Positions 44,158 through 53,398 are shown, counted from the stretch's first letter. The stretch is DNA of 64,000 nucleotides from Siansivirga zeaxanthinifaciens CC-SAMT-1 (GCF_000941055.1 NZ_CP007202.1:1174001-1238000), one strand, 5' to 3'. The notes: a model not told the origin generated them from the letters alone. Made by a program: numbers and translations.

Positions 44158-46722
44158 TTAAAATTGTTGTCCAATAATAAAATGTGTTTGCCAACCACTC
44201 TTAACAGTGTCTCCAGGAACTGGGTCGAAACCATGACCAAAATCGATACCTAGTAAACCAAATGCAGGCATGAAAATACGAATACCTAAACCTGCAGAAC
44301 GTTTAAGATTAAACGGATTATAATCTCTAAAACTGTTGTAAGCAGTACCACCTTCTAAAAAGCTTAAAGCATATATTTTAGCCGATGCTTTTAAGGTAAT
44401 AGGATATCTTAACTCTAATGAGAATTTGTTATAAATAGTTGCACCATCGTTTGAAACTTGTCCAGTTATACTATTTATAGGCTGAATAGATTGGTTTGGA
44501 TACCCGCGTAAAGCAATAGCTTCACGACCATCAATACTAAAATTTCCAAGACCATCACCTCCTAAAAAGAATCGTTCGAAAGGAATAACACCTCTAGCAT
44601 TGTTATAAGCTCCTAAAAAACCAAATTCTACACTAGGTCTTAAAACTAAATCTTTTGCTACTTGTGTATACCATTCGCCTTTAAAGTTTACTTTGTAAAA
44701 TTCTAACCATTTATAGCGCTCTTGATCGATACGAGCAACCTCTTCGAAATCACCATTTGTATCTGCTATAGCTCTGTCTTCTTCTAATTGATCGTAATCT
44801 TCACCATCAAATAATGAATATGGTAACGACATTTTCGCGGTTACACTAAATCTAGAACCTCCTGTTGGATAAATAGGGTCGATGTTGGTGTTATCTCTAC
44901 TTAATCCTACGGTATAGGATAAATTGTTAGCATAACCATCACCAAATGTAAATAAACCTGTGTTATAATTATTTAAATCGTAACGCTGGAAGCTTAAAGC
45001 TTGCGACAAAGTAAAATAATCGTCTGGTACTCTTAAACGTTTGGCTAAACCTACAGTTACACCTGTAATATTAAAACTTTTAGATTTATCAGCATTACCA
45101 GTTAAACCATCAAATAGAAACTGTTTTGTGTGCGATATAGATGTCGAGAACTGTACTGGGCGTTTACCTCCTAACCAAGGTTCTGAGAACGAAAAACTAT
45201 AAGTTTGAAAAAAGCGGCTTGCCTGTAATCGTAATGCTAGTTTTTGACCGTCTCCCATAGGGATTGGTTTATAGGCATCTTTTTTGAAAATGTCTTTTAT
45301 AGAAAAGTTATTAAACGACAAACCTAAAGTACCAATAAAACCACCACCACCGTAGCCTCCTTGAAGCTCTATTTGGCTCGATCCTGTTTCTTTAACAGAA
45401 TATTGCATATCGATAGTTCCTTCGTTTGGATTAGGGTTTATAAAGTCTGGTGAAATTTCTTGAGCATCAAAAAATCCTAGTTGCCCTAATTCACGTACCG
45501 TACGAACAACCATGGCTTTGCTGTATAACTGCCCCGGGCGTGTGCGTATTTCACGATAAATAACATGGTCGTTGGTTTTATCGTTACCAACTACCGATAC
45601 ACTATTAAAATATGCCGGTTTACCTTCGGTTATTCTAATTTCCATATCGATAACATTGTTATCGGCACTTACTTCAACAGGGTTAATACTAGAGAATAAA
45701 TACCCGTTATTTTGATATAAGTTGGTTATGTCGTCTCCGTCTGGTTTTGTTTGGTCTGCTAAGCGTTTTTGTAAAAGTACCCCATTATAGGTGTCTCCTT
45801 TATTAATACGCAGCATACGTGTTAGTTGCTGATTTGTATAAACGGTGTTTCCAATAAAATTGATGTTTCCAAAAGTGTATTTTTCTCCTTCTTCTAAATT
45901 GATTTTAAGCGTAATGCTTTTATCATCGTTTACAATAATACTATCAGAAATAACACGAGCATCTCTATAGCCGTTTTCTTTGTATCTATCTATTAAACTA
46001 ACTAAATCTTCTTTGTAGTCTGCTTCAATATATTTCGATCGTTTTAAGAGTCTAATAGGATTTTTTTGTTTGGTGTTTTTCATACTTTTTCTAAGCTTTT
46101 TCTCACTTAAAATTGTATTTCCATCAAATATAATATGATCAATTTTTACTTTTTCACCTTTATCAATATTTAATACCATGTTAACTCGCGATGTTTGTAC
46201 AGAGTCTTTAACATCGATGGTATTTATATAAACTTTAGCATTATAGAAACCTTCTTTTTTGTATTTATTGGTGAGGTAGTTTTTTGTAGTTGTTATAAGG
46301 TTTTCGGTAACTTTAACCCCTTTATCAAGTTTATTGTCTTTAATGATTTCTTCAAATTTAGATTTTTTTACCCCATTAATTTTAAGTTCGTTAAGTTGGG
46401 GTAAGTCTGAAAGTCTTATTTCTAAAAAAGCAACATCACCTTCAATTTTAGTGATGTAAACTTCAATATCACTAAACAGTTTAGAGTTCCATAATTTTTT
46501 AATGGCAGCCCCGATATCTTCACCGGGAATATTCATTTCGGCACCTTTTCTTAATCCAGAATAAGTAATGATGGTTTGTTCGCTAAATGAAGTATTTCCT
46601 GCTACTGTAATATCTCCTAGTGTATATTTTTTACCATTACTATAAGGTAAGTCTTGTGCAGTGGTACTAATGCTAACAGCTAAAAGCAATAGTGTTAAGC
46701 AGTGTTTTAAAAATTTTGTCAA
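44158..46722 (-). CDS. bamA: Outer-membrane assembly factor BamA
   Basis: An 854-residue Omp85 protein that inserts beta-barrels into the outer membrane. The signal sequence (TKFLKHCLTLLLLAVSISTTAQ) is followed by POTRA domains (YTLGDITVAGNTSFSEQTI; VKIDHIIFDGNTILSEKKL; YTFGNINFIGNTVYTNQQL) and a 16-strand barrel. The barrel includes RGY/RGYPN in loop 6 and a terminal Phe (IIGQQF). The frame stays open upstream into uppS. A TTG at 46722, 10 bases after the uppS stop and just before the signal peptide, is the best start. It is followed 250 bases later by the OmpH genes. Confidence 0.95.
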   Translation of the reverse strand: MTKFLKHCLTLLLLAVSISTTAQDLPYSNGKKYTLGDITVAGNTSFSEQTIITYSGLRKGAEMNIPGEDIGAAIKKLWNSKLFSDIEVYITKIEGDVAFLEIRLSDLPQLNELKINGVKKSKFEEIIKDNKLDKGVKVTENLITTTKNYLTNKYKKEGFYNAKVYINTIDVKDSVQTSRVNMVLNIDKGEKVKIDHIIFDGNTILSEKKLRKSMKNTKQKNPIRLLKRSKYIEADYKEDLVSLIDRYKENGYRDARVISDSIIVNDDKSITLKINLEEGEKYTFGNINFIGNTVYTNQQLTRMLRINKGDTYNGVLLQKRLADQTKPDGDDITNLYQNNGYLFSSINPVEVSADNNVIDMEIRITEGKPAYFNSVSVVGNDKTNDHVIYREIRTRPGQLYSKAMVVRTVRELGQLGFFDAQEISPDFINPNPNEGTIDMQYSVKETGSSQIELQGGYGGGGFIGTLGLSFNNFSIKDIFKKDAYKPIPMGDGQKLALRLQASRFFQTYSFSFSEPWLGGKRPVQFSTSISHTKQFLFDGLTGNADKSKSFNITGVTVGLAKRLRVPDDYFTLSQALSFQRYDLNNYNTGLFTFGDGYANNLSYTVGLSRDNTNIDPIYPTGGSRFSVTAKMSLPYSLFDGEDYDQLEEDRAIADTNGDFEEVARIDQERYKWLEFYKVNFKGEWYTQVAKDLVLRPSVEFGFLGAYNNARGVIPFERFFLGGDGLGNFSIDGREAIALRGYPNQSIQPINSITGQVSNDGATIYNKFSLELRYPITLKASAKIYALSFLEGGTAYNSFRDYNPFNLKRSAGLGIRIFMPAFGLLGIDFGHGFDPVPGDTVKSGWQTHFIIGQQF

Positions 46723-46732
46723 AGGTATTATA

Positions 46733-47473
46733 TTAACTGAGTTGTTCACTTGTTTTCCCAAATCGTCGTTCTCTTTTTTGATATTCAATAATAGCTTCGT
46801 ATAAATGCTGTTTGGTAAAATCGGGCCATAAAATGCTCGTAAAATACAATTCAGCATATGCAATTTGCCAAAGTAAAAAATTACTTATGCGTTGCTCTCC
46901 ACTAGTTCTAATAAGCAGGTCTACATCTGGTAAATTTTGCGTGTAAAGATGCTCATTTATAATTGATTCATCAATTATTTCGGGCGAAATTATATTATTT
47001 TTAACTTTAATACTAATCTCTTTAACAGTATTTATTAATTCTTCCCGAGATCCATAGCTTAAAGCCAGCGTTAAAGTCATTCTATTATTTTGGCTGGTTT
47101 GGTCCATTACCTCATGGAGTTCTTTAGAAACATTGTTAGGTAAGGTATTTAAATTGCCAATGGCAGAAAGTTTTATATTGTTGTCCTGAAGCGTTTTAAT
47201 TTCTTTTTTAAGTGCAGAAACTAACAGCTTCATTAGGGTTTGTACTTCTAGTTTTGGTCTGTTCCAGTTTTCGGTAGAGAAGGCGTATAAAGTTAAATTT
47301 TCAATGCCTAGTTCGGCACAAGCTTCAACAACTTCTCGAACAGATTTTGTGCCATTTTCATGACCAAAAGCGCGCATCATGCCTTTTTGTTTTGCCCAAC
47401 GCCCGTTGCCATCCATAATTATGGCGATGTGTTTTGGTAATTTATTATCGAGAACGTGTGCTTTTAAATTCAT
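46733..47473 (-). CDS. uppS: Isoprenyl (undecaprenyl) diphosphate synthase
   Basis: A 246-residue cis-prenyltransferase making the lipid carrier for peptidoglycan and polysaccharides. Motifs are IAIIMDGNGRWA (Asp21), GHENGTKSVREV and the C-terminal RTSGEQRISNFLLWQ. The frame extends to 47506, but the ATG at 47473 lies 1 base after the porG stop and matches usual N-termini, so it is chosen. It is embedded in the porG-uppS-bamA operon. Confidence 0.95.
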   Translation of the reverse strand: MNLKAHVLDNKLPKHIAIIMDGNGRWAKQKGMMRAFGHENGTKSVREVVEACAELGIENLTLYAFSTENWNRPKLEVQTLMKLLVSALKKEIKTLQDNNIKLSAIGNLNTLPNNVSKELHEVMDQTSQNNRMTLTLALSYGSREELINTVKEISIKVKNNIISPEIIDESIINEHLYTQNLPDVDLLIRTSGEQRISNFLLWQIAYAELYFTSILWPDFTKQHLYEAIIEYQKRERRFGKTSEQLS

Positions 47474-47474
47474 T

Positions 47475-48161
47475 TTAATTGAAACAGTAACATGGATTTT
47501 CTCCAAAGGTATAAGTTAAGGTTATTCCTGTAAACATATACCAATCATTATTATTAATATTTCCAAATCTGTACGGTTGGTTTTCTGGTTTACTTGGTAG
47601 GCTTCCGTCTAATTCGTCTGAAAACGTGTAACGGGCACCAATTTCTATACCTAAAATAAAACCTTCCACAAAAGATGTTTTAAAACCTAAGCCCATAGGA
47701 ATTCCAAAGGCCCAGCTAGAGGCATTTTCGTTGGTTTGCACCCCGTTTAAAAAGTAATGGTTGTCGTGGTGAGCACCGGAAATGCCTGCAAATAAATAAG
47801 GTGTTGCTACTTTAGTTCCAGAATGCAAGTTGAAATCTACAAACGTAAATTCCATACCTATTGAAAGTTCTAATATGTTGGAATTAAATTCATAACCACG
47901 TTGAATGCGTCTGGGATCGTCTGAATTTGTATCGATACCTTCTAGTTCACTAAAAATAATCGATGCTCTGTAGGAGTGTCTTTTACTGCGATTCCATTTA
48001 TAAATACCACCAAACGCAAATTGATTGGGAGCAATATAATCGGTAGCGCCCACATCTCCAATAAAGTTACTTCCGCCTAAAAAAACGCCTAGTTCATTTA
48101 TTTGAGAATGACTTATTTGAATGCTTAAAACGCTTAATATCAATACTATTAAATACCTCAT
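47475..48161 (-). CDS. porG: Type IX secretion outer-membrane protein PorG (DUF6089)
   Basis: A 228-residue exported barrel protein. Signal peptide MRYLIVLILSVLSIQISHSQ, then INELGVFLGGSNFIGDVGAT, Gly/aromatic strands, and an ending TFGENPCYCFN. PorG is an outer-membrane component linked to the PorK/PorN ring of the type IX system in Porphyromonas. The position next to uppS-bamA matches the flavobacterial arrangement as I recall it. The paired C-terminal cysteines are noteworthy. Confidence 0.87.
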   Translation of the reverse strand: MRYLIVLILSVLSIQISHSQINELGVFLGGSNFIGDVGATDYIAPNQFAFGGIYKWNRSKRHSYRASIIFSELEGIDTNSDDPRRIQRGYEFNSNILELSIGMEFTFVDFNLHSGTKVATPYLFAGISGAHHDNHYFLNGVQTNENASSWAFGIPMGLGFKTSFVEGFILGIEIGARYTFSDELDGSLPSKPENQPYRFGNINNNDWYMFTGITLTYTFGENPCYCFN

Positions 48162-48178
48162 AAATGTTAGAAAGTTTG

Positions 48179-48186
48179 CAAATATA
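48179..48186 (-). promoter_or_regulatory. Possible promoter of porG-uppS-bamA, -7 element
   Basis: TATATTTG on the minus strand, about 18 bases before the porG ATG, in the 99-bp gap after nadK. No clear TTG at -33. Confidence 0.4.
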
Positions 48187-48260
48187 ATAAATATGATGAG
48201 CCTAAGGCCATTTGATTTAAATTGTATTAGTGTAAAACTAAATTTATAAGGAAATATTGT

Positions 48261-49145
48261 TTAATTTCTGTTGTCTTCACCCCAAAGCAGCTTTTTTCTT
48301 AGCGTGCCCAAGAAACTTTCATTTAAAAGGTCTATCATTTTAATTTTAAAATCGGCTTTTTTAATGGTAATTAAAGTACCATTATCTAGGGTTGCAATGC
48401 GAGAATCTAATGAAACCAAGTGGTTGTCTTCGCGGCCTGAAACACGTAGTTTTATTTCTGTAGAATCGGGTATTATTAAAGGTCGCGCACTTAAGTTGTG
48501 TGGTGCAATTGGCGTTAATATAAAACTATTGGTATCTGGCGTTATAACGGGGCCACCGCAACTTAAGGAGTATCCGGTAGAGCCCGTTGGAGTAGAAATT
48601 ATGAGTCCGTCGCTCCAATACGATGTTAAATACTCATCGTTTAAATGCGTTTCTACGGTAATCATCGAGGTTGTATTTTTACGGCTTACAGCAATTTCGT
48701 TTAAGGCAAAGTTTAATTCTGTTATTGTTTCGTTCTCGGGCGATGTTTCTATAGATAATAAACTGCGCTCTGATATTTTATATTTACCATCAATTATATT
48801 TTGAATGGCTTTTTCAATTTGATCGACTTGTATGGTAGCTAAAAAGCCGAGGCGCCCGGTATTAATTCCAATAATGGGAATGCCTATATCTTTAACAAAA
48901 ACTATAGCTCTTAAAATAGTACCATCGCCACCAATACTTACCAAAAGGTCGAAAGATTTATCTAAGGTATCGAAGGTTTTAAACGCGCGGTAATCGTCAA
49001 TATTTGGTGATTCTTTTTTAATGATGTTGAAAAACTCTGTTTCAATGTAGGCATCAATATTTTTTTCTAGTAAAAAACTAAATAAACGTTCTACAGATAT
49101 GGTTGTAGTTGCATTGTAAAATCGACCAAATACGGCAATCTTCAT
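48261..49145 (-). CDS. nadK: NAD kinase
   Basis: A 294-residue enzyme phosphorylating NAD to NADP. The catalytic/ATP-binding GGDGT (residues 72-76) and the following NTGRLGFLA are present. So is the NE motif in FALNEIAVSR, and GSTGYSLSCGGP of the Gly-rich NAD-binding loop. It starts 3 bases after the CBS-domain gene, so the pair is cotranscribed. Confidence 0.96.
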   Translation of the reverse strand: MKIAVFGRFYNATTTISVERLFSFLLEKNIDAYIETEFFNIIKKESPNIDDYRAFKTFDTLDKSFDLLVSIGGDGTILRAIVFVKDIGIPIIGINTGRLGFLATIQVDQIEKAIQNIIDGKYKISERSLLSIETSPENETITELNFALNEIAVSRKNTTSMITVETHLNDEYLTSYWSDGLIISTPTGSTGYSLSCGGPVITPDTNSFILTPIAPHNLSARPLIIPDSTEIKLRVSGREDNHLVSLDSRIATLDNGTLITIKKADFKIKMIDLLNESFLGTLRKKLLWGEDNRN

Positions 49146-49148
49146 AAA

Positions 49149-49808
49149 TTAAATGTTTAAATATTTGTTTAGGTAATCCGATCGGTCTTTTAAACTCTCG
49201 ATATAGCTATCTTCTTCATGTTCAGAAATGATGTTATAACTGTAGCGTCTTAAGTGTTGAATGATCTCGTTTAGGCCTAAGCTTCCAATTTTTAATGTAA
49301 TTTGAACCAAATCGGAAGTCATATTAGAAATAAAAGCGCCTAATAATTTTCCGTTGTTCGATTCTACAATCTGGCTAATTTCACTAAATGAGTAATCATT
49401 AATACCTTTTTCTACCACAATTACACCGCCAGCTTCCGCAAAAAACGGTGTTTCGCTAAATAAACTAATAATATCATTAAGTTCGAAATAGCCTAAATAT
49501 TCGTTTTTATCGTTTAAAACAGGAAGAATATTTGTCGAATTCTTCGCAAAGGCTTCAATAACATCTAACCATTGTGTTGTATCCCTAACAAAAAAATCTT
49601 CAATAGCATATTGGTATTCTGCAAGCGATTTGTTACTCTCGAAACAATGGGCATCGGTTTCAGAAAAACTACCCATAAAAACATTATTGCTATCTTTAAT
49701 AGGAATATGGGTAAACGTAAGCTGATTAAACAAAAGTTGTAAATCACTTATTTTACTACTTCTGTCAAGTGGTTTTATATCGTTAATAATGTATTCAGAT
49801 AAATTCAT
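49149..49808 (-). CDS. CBS-domain protein
   Basis: A 219-residue cytoplasmic protein with two CBS-type units (about residues 5-60, with FTHIPIKDSNNVFMGSFSE, and 65-120, with ILPVLNDKNEYLGYFELND). A C-terminal alpha/beta part (about 140-205) has an ACT-like appearance. CBS pairs usually bind adenine nucleotides. Adjacency to nadK with a 3-base gap hints at a nucleotide-sensing role tied to NADP supply, which is inference only. Confidence 0.85.
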   Translation of the reverse strand: MNLSEYIINDIKPLDRSSKISDLQLLFNQLTFTHIPIKDSNNVFMGSFSETDAHCFESNKSLAEYQYAIEDFFVRDTTQWLDVIEAFAKNSTNILPVLNDKNEYLGYFELNDIISLFSETPFFAEAGGVIVVEKGINDYSFSEISQIVESNNGKLLGAFISNMTSDLVQITLKIGSLGLNEIIQHLRRYSYNIISEHEEDSYIESLKDRSDYLNKYLNI

Positions 49809-49872
49809 TATGATCCTTGTTATAGCTATGCAAATTAATCAAAAAAAAAGTACATAAGCCTGTTCTACTTTG

Positions 49873-49880
49873 TATTTTTG
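49873..49880 (+). promoter_or_regulatory. pdxJ promoter, -7 element
   Basis: TATTTTTG, 19 bases before the pdxJ ATG in the 91-bp divergent gap. The -33 region lacks a clear TTG. Confidence 0.45.
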
Positions 49881-49899
49881 TCTTTTAAAACCATAATAC

Positions 49900-50613
49900 A
49901 TGACAAAGTTAAGTGTAAATATTAACAAGATAGCAACTTTAAGAAATTCCAGAGGTGGCGATGTGCCTAATGTTGTGCAGTTTGCAAAAGATGTACAGCG
50001 TTTTGGTGCCGAAGGTGTAACCATTCATCCAAGACCAGACGAACGCCACATTCGTTACCAGGATGCCCGCGATTTAAAACCTGTAGTTTATACAGAATAT
50101 AATATCGAGGGAAACCCAGTAGAATCTTTTTTAAAATTAGTGTTAGAAGTTAAACCTACACAAGTTACTTTGGTGCCAGATGCCGAGGATGCTATAACCA
50201 GTAATGCAGGATGGGATACCATTAAACATAAAGATTTTTTAGTTGATGTTATAAAAGAGTTTCAACAAAACGGTATTAGAACATCCATATTTGTAGATCC
50301 TGTTTTAGAACAAATTGAAGGCGCAAAAGCTACTGGAACCGATAGAATCGAGTTATATACCGAAGCTTATGCACACCAATACGGATTAGGAAATAAACAG
50401 GCAATAACACCTTATTTTAACAGTGCTAAGTTAGCCAACGAATTAGGTTTGGGTATTAATGCAGGGCACGATTTGTCTCTAGAAAATATTAAATTTTTTA
50501 AAGATGAAATTCCTGGATTGTTAGAAGTATCCATAGGGCACGCCTTAATTGCAGAAAGTTTGTACTTAGGCGTTGAAAATGTTATTCAAATGTATTTACA
50601 TAAATTAAAATAA
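49900..50613 (+). CDS. pdxJ: Pyridoxine 5'-phosphate synthase
   Basis: A 237-residue TIM-barrel enzyme joining 1-deoxyxylulose 5-phosphate and 3-amino-2-oxopropyl phosphate into pyridoxine phosphate. Recognised by KLSVNINKIATLRNSRGGD at the start, TIHPRPDERHIRYQD (residues 41-55) and GLGINAGHDLSLENI. The last base of its stop overlaps the ATG of the following hydrolase gene. Confidence 0.96.
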   Translation: MTKLSVNINKIATLRNSRGGDVPNVVQFAKDVQRFGAEGVTIHPRPDERHIRYQDARDLKPVVYTEYNIEGNPVESFLKLVLEVKPTQVTLVPDAEDAITSNAGWDTIKHKDFLVDVIKEFQQNGIRTSIFVDPVLEQIEGAKATGTDRIELYTEAYAHQYGLGNKQAITPYFNSAKLANELGLGINAGHDLSLENIKFFKDEIPGLLEVSIGHALIAESLYLGVENVIQMYLHKLK

Positions 50614-51377
50614 TGCTTTTACATTCAAATATTTTAGGCGAAGGCCATCCATTTGTTATTTTACATGGTTTCTTAGGAATGAGTGATAACTGGAAAACGC
50701 TGGGAATTCAATTTAGTGAAGAAAATTTCGAGGTGCATTTACTTGACCAGAGAAATCACGGACACAGTTTTCACGATGATGCCTTTAGTTATGAAGTGAT
50801 GGTCGAAGACTTGAAACATTATTGCGACCACAACCATTTAAAAGATATTGTTTTGCTGGGACATTCCATGGGAGGAAAAACAGCGATGTTATTCGCTACC
50901 ATGTATCCAGAATTGGTTTCTAAACTAATAATTGCCGATATCTCTCCACGCTTTTATCCTGTGCACCACGACGGTATTTTAAACGGATTAAGTGCTTTAA
51001 ACTTTGATGAAATAAAAAGCCGAGGCCAAGCCGATAAAGTTTTAAGCAATTATGTGCACGATCTAGAAACCCGTCAGTTTTTGTTAAAAAATTTATATTG
51101 GAAAGAAAAAGGAAAGCTTGCGCTACGCATAAATATTGATGTTTTAAAGGATGAAGTAGCCGAAGTAGGCGAACCCTTGCCAAGTTATGCAACTTTTAAA
51201 AAAGACACACTGTTTTTAAGAGGTGACAGGTCTGAATACATAGGAGTTGGCGATGAAAGTATTATAAAAACCCATTTTCCAAAAGCAACTATTGTAACCA
51301 TTGCCAATGCAGGACATTGGTTGCATGCCGAAAATCCAACCGACTTTTTTGATGCCGTGATGGGGTTTGTTCAATAA
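50613..51377 (+). CDS. Alpha/beta-hydrolase, YbfF-like esterase
   Basis: A 254-residue cytoplasmic hydrolase. The oxyanion-hole motif HGFLG is at residues 18-22, DQRNHGHS at 45-52, the nucleophile Ser85 in LLGHSMGGKT, and the terminal His in NAGHWLHAENP. The pattern fits the YbfF/ABHD11 esterase group; the natural substrate is unknown. Overlap with pdxJ suggests coupled translation. Confidence 0.88.
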   Translation: MLLHSNILGEGHPFVILHGFLGMSDNWKTLGIQFSEENFEVHLLDQRNHGHSFHDDAFSYEVMVEDLKHYCDHNHLKDIVLLGHSMGGKTAMLFATMYPELVSKLIIADISPRFYPVHHDGILNGLSALNFDEIKSRGQADKVLSNYVHDLETRQFLLKNLYWKEKGKLALRINIDVLKDEVAEVGEPLPSYATFKKDTLFLRGDRSEYIGVGDESIIKTHFPKATIVTIANAGHWLHAENPTDFFDAVMGFVQ

Positions 51378-51408
51378 ATTCGTATATTACATATTAAAAT
51401 TTTAATAT

Positions 51409-51756
51409 ATGAAACTCATTATCAAACTTTTATTAAATGCCATAGCAGTTTTTGTAATCGCTCATTTTTTATCGGGTGTAACTGTAGATTCTTATGTAAC
51501 AGCTATTATCGTTGCGGTTGTTTTATCAATTTTAAACCTATTGGTAAAACCCATTTTGGTGGTATTAACCTTGCCAATAACCATTGTAACTTTAGGCTTG
51601 TTTTTGCTCATTATTAACGCGCTTATTATTTTGTTAGCCGATTACTTAATTGCTGGCTTCGCTGTTAGTAGTATTTGGGTAGCCATTATCTTTAGTATCC
51701 TGCTTTCTATATTGCATTCCATATTAAATTCGCTTTTAAATGAAGATAAAAAATAG
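51409..51756 (+). CDS. PF04020-type four-helix membrane protein
   Basis: A 115-residue very hydrophobic protein with four predicted membrane helices, matching the group often labelled phage holin superfamily IV or YvlD. Typical strings are NAIAVFVIAHFLSGVTVDSY and LLVKPILVVLTLPITIVTLG. Function is unknown. There is no phage gene nearby, so the holin label should not be read as prophage evidence. Confidence 0.83.
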   Translation: MKLIIKLLLNAIAVFVIAHFLSGVTVDSYVTAIIVAVVLSILNLLVKPILVVLTLPITIVTLGLFLLIINALIILLADYLIAGFAVSSIWVAIIFSILLSILHSILNSLLNEDKK

Positions 51757-51779
51757 CTTAAAATCAAGCAATTAAAAAC

Positions 51780-51818
51780 TTTGTTGGGTGGCAAAAATAT
51801 TGTATTTTTGCCACCCAA
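51780..51818 (+). promoter_or_regulatory. Trigger-factor promoter embedded in a 15-bp inverted repeat
   Basis: TTTG (51780-51783), a 19-bp spacer and TATTTTTG (51803-51810) form a canonical Bacteroidota promoter. The spacer and -7 element are built from a perfect 15-bp inverted repeat (51784-51798 with 51804-51818, loop 5). The same hairpin followed by TTTT could also terminate the upstream transcript. Confidence 0.75.
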
Positions 51819-51893
51819 TTTTGGTTACAAGAATTGGTTTGTTGATTAAACATATTTGTTAAATGCCTCTAAAAAGGCTTTATATCATTTAAA

Positions 51894-53222
51894 ATGAATA
51901 TTACAAGAGAAAACGTTGATGCATTAAATGCTGTAGTAAAAGTAGATATCGCTAAAGAAGATTACAGCGATAAAGTTGAAAAAATATTAGCAGATTACCG
52001 TAAAACAGCTAACATTCCTGGATTTAGAAAAGGGCATGTGCCTATGGGTATGGTAAAAAAGCAATATGGTCAAGCTGTATTGGTTGATGAAGTTAATAAA
52101 CTATTACAAGATGCTTTAAACAAATATTTAACTGAAGAAAAGTTAGATGTATTAGGACAACCATTACCAAAACCTCAAGATCAAATCGATTGGAATGCTG
52201 AGTCATTTTCTTTTGAATTTGAATTAGGTTTAGCACCAGAATTTGAAGTAAGTTTAGATACTAAAGATGCAATTACAGAATATAAAATAATTGCAGACGA
52301 AAAAATGCTTGATGAGCAAGTAGCTAATATTCAAAAACAATATGGTAAGTTAGTCTCTCAAGCTGTTGTTGAGAAAACTAGTGAAATTACAGGTGTTTAC
52401 AAAAATGAAGAGCGCGATATTGAAAACAAAGTAACCCTTACTTTAGATAAATTTGCTGGCGATGCTACCGAAAAACAATTTATAGGAGCTAAAGTTGGCG
52501 ATGTTCTTACTTTAAATACAAAAGGACTTTACAGCGATGATCACGAATTAATGCATGCGTTAAAAATTGGTCACGATGAGGTTCATGGTTTAGATATCGA
52601 AGTAACATTTACAATTTCTGAAATAAACACACGTGAATTAGCAGATTTAGACCAAGAATTATTTGATAAATTATTTGGTAAAGATGTTGTTTCAAATGTA
52701 ACCGAATTAAAAGCTAAAATTAAAGAAGACGCCGAAAGACAATTTGCACAACAAGCAGATCAAAAGCTTTTAAATGATGTTACTGAATTTTTAGTTGAAA
52801 ATACAAAATTCGATTTACCTGCAGAATTCTTACAAAAATGGATGCAAACAGCTGGTGAGAAGCCTTTAGATAGCGATCAAGCAAAAGAAGAATACGAGAA
52901 ATCAGAAAAAAGCTTGCGTTATCAATTAATTGAAAGCAAATTGATTACCGACAATAACATTCAAATTACTATGGATGATATTAGAAATCAAACAAAAACA
53001 ATGATAAAAGCACAAATGGCTCAATTTGGTCAAACAAATCCTTCAGAGAAGGAATTAGACGATATTGCTGCTCGAATTTTATCAAATCAAGATGAAGCGC
53101 GTCGTATTTCTGAACAATTAATTAGTCAGAAATTATTAGCACTTTATAAAGAAAAAGCAAATATTAAAGTTAAAGAATTAAGTTACGAAGACTTTGTAAA
53201 AGAAGTTTACGGAGATAAATAA
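51894..53222 (+). CDS. tig: Trigger factor
   Basis: A 442-residue ribosome-associated chaperone. The N-terminal ribosome-binding domain carries a GFRKGHVPMGMVKKQYG signature (residues 43-59). A diverged PPIase-like region (about 150-245) follows, then the helical substrate cradle. As is usual in Bacteroidota, the FKBP domain is hard to recognise, so isomerase activity may be lacking. It has a strong promoter and a leader of about 75 bases, and precedes clpP and clpX, the standard tig-clpP-clpX order. Confidence 0.93.
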   Translation: MNITRENVDALNAVVKVDIAKEDYSDKVEKILADYRKTANIPGFRKGHVPMGMVKKQYGQAVLVDEVNKLLQDALNKYLTEEKLDVLGQPLPKPQDQIDWNAESFSFEFELGLAPEFEVSLDTKDAITEYKIIADEKMLDEQVANIQKQYGKLVSQAVVEKTSEITGVYKNEERDIENKVTLTLDKFAGDATEKQFIGAKVGDVLTLNTKGLYSDDHELMHALKIGHDEVHGLDIEVTFTISEINTRELADLDQELFDKLFGKDVVSNVTELKAKIKEDAERQFAQQADQKLLNDVTEFLVENTKFDLPAEFLQKWMQTAGEKPLDSDQAKEEYEKSEKSLRYQLIESKLITDNNIQITMDDIRNQTKTMIKAQMAQFGQTNPSEKELDDIAARILSNQDEARRISEQLISQKLLALYKEKANIKVKELSYEDFVKEVYGDK

Positions 53223-53254
53223 TTCCTTACCTTTTAAAGAATAATTCCTTATAT

Positions 53255-53288
53255 TTAGGCGCTTTAATAAATTTATTAAAGCGCCTAA
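53255..53288. terminator. 34-bp perfect palindrome after tig
   Basis: TTAGGCGCTTTAATAAA meets its own reverse complement with no loop. A strong U-tract is missing, so it may act as a terminator, an mRNA 3' protector or a processing site. A second small element CAGGCCTG plus a T-run follows at about 53302-53317. Confidence 0.65.
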
Positions 53289-53398
53289 TTTGTTGAATAA
53301 GCAGGCCTGTTTTTTTTAAAACAGTAAATCTTCCAACATTTAAAATCTCATACAATTGAATATTAAGGAATTAGTTTAAAAACATAACAAGTAACATT

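Noticed and set aside
46723-46863. N-terminal extension of bamA into uppS
   Set aside because: It overlaps uppS coding sequence and precedes the signal peptide; TTG at 46722 fits better.
48271-48804. 177-codon open frame opposite nadK
   Set aside because: Antisense shadow of nadK, which has all its motifs.
51409-51756. Prophage suggested by a holin-like gene
   Set aside because: PF04020 proteins are common chromosomal membrane proteins; no other phage genes are present.
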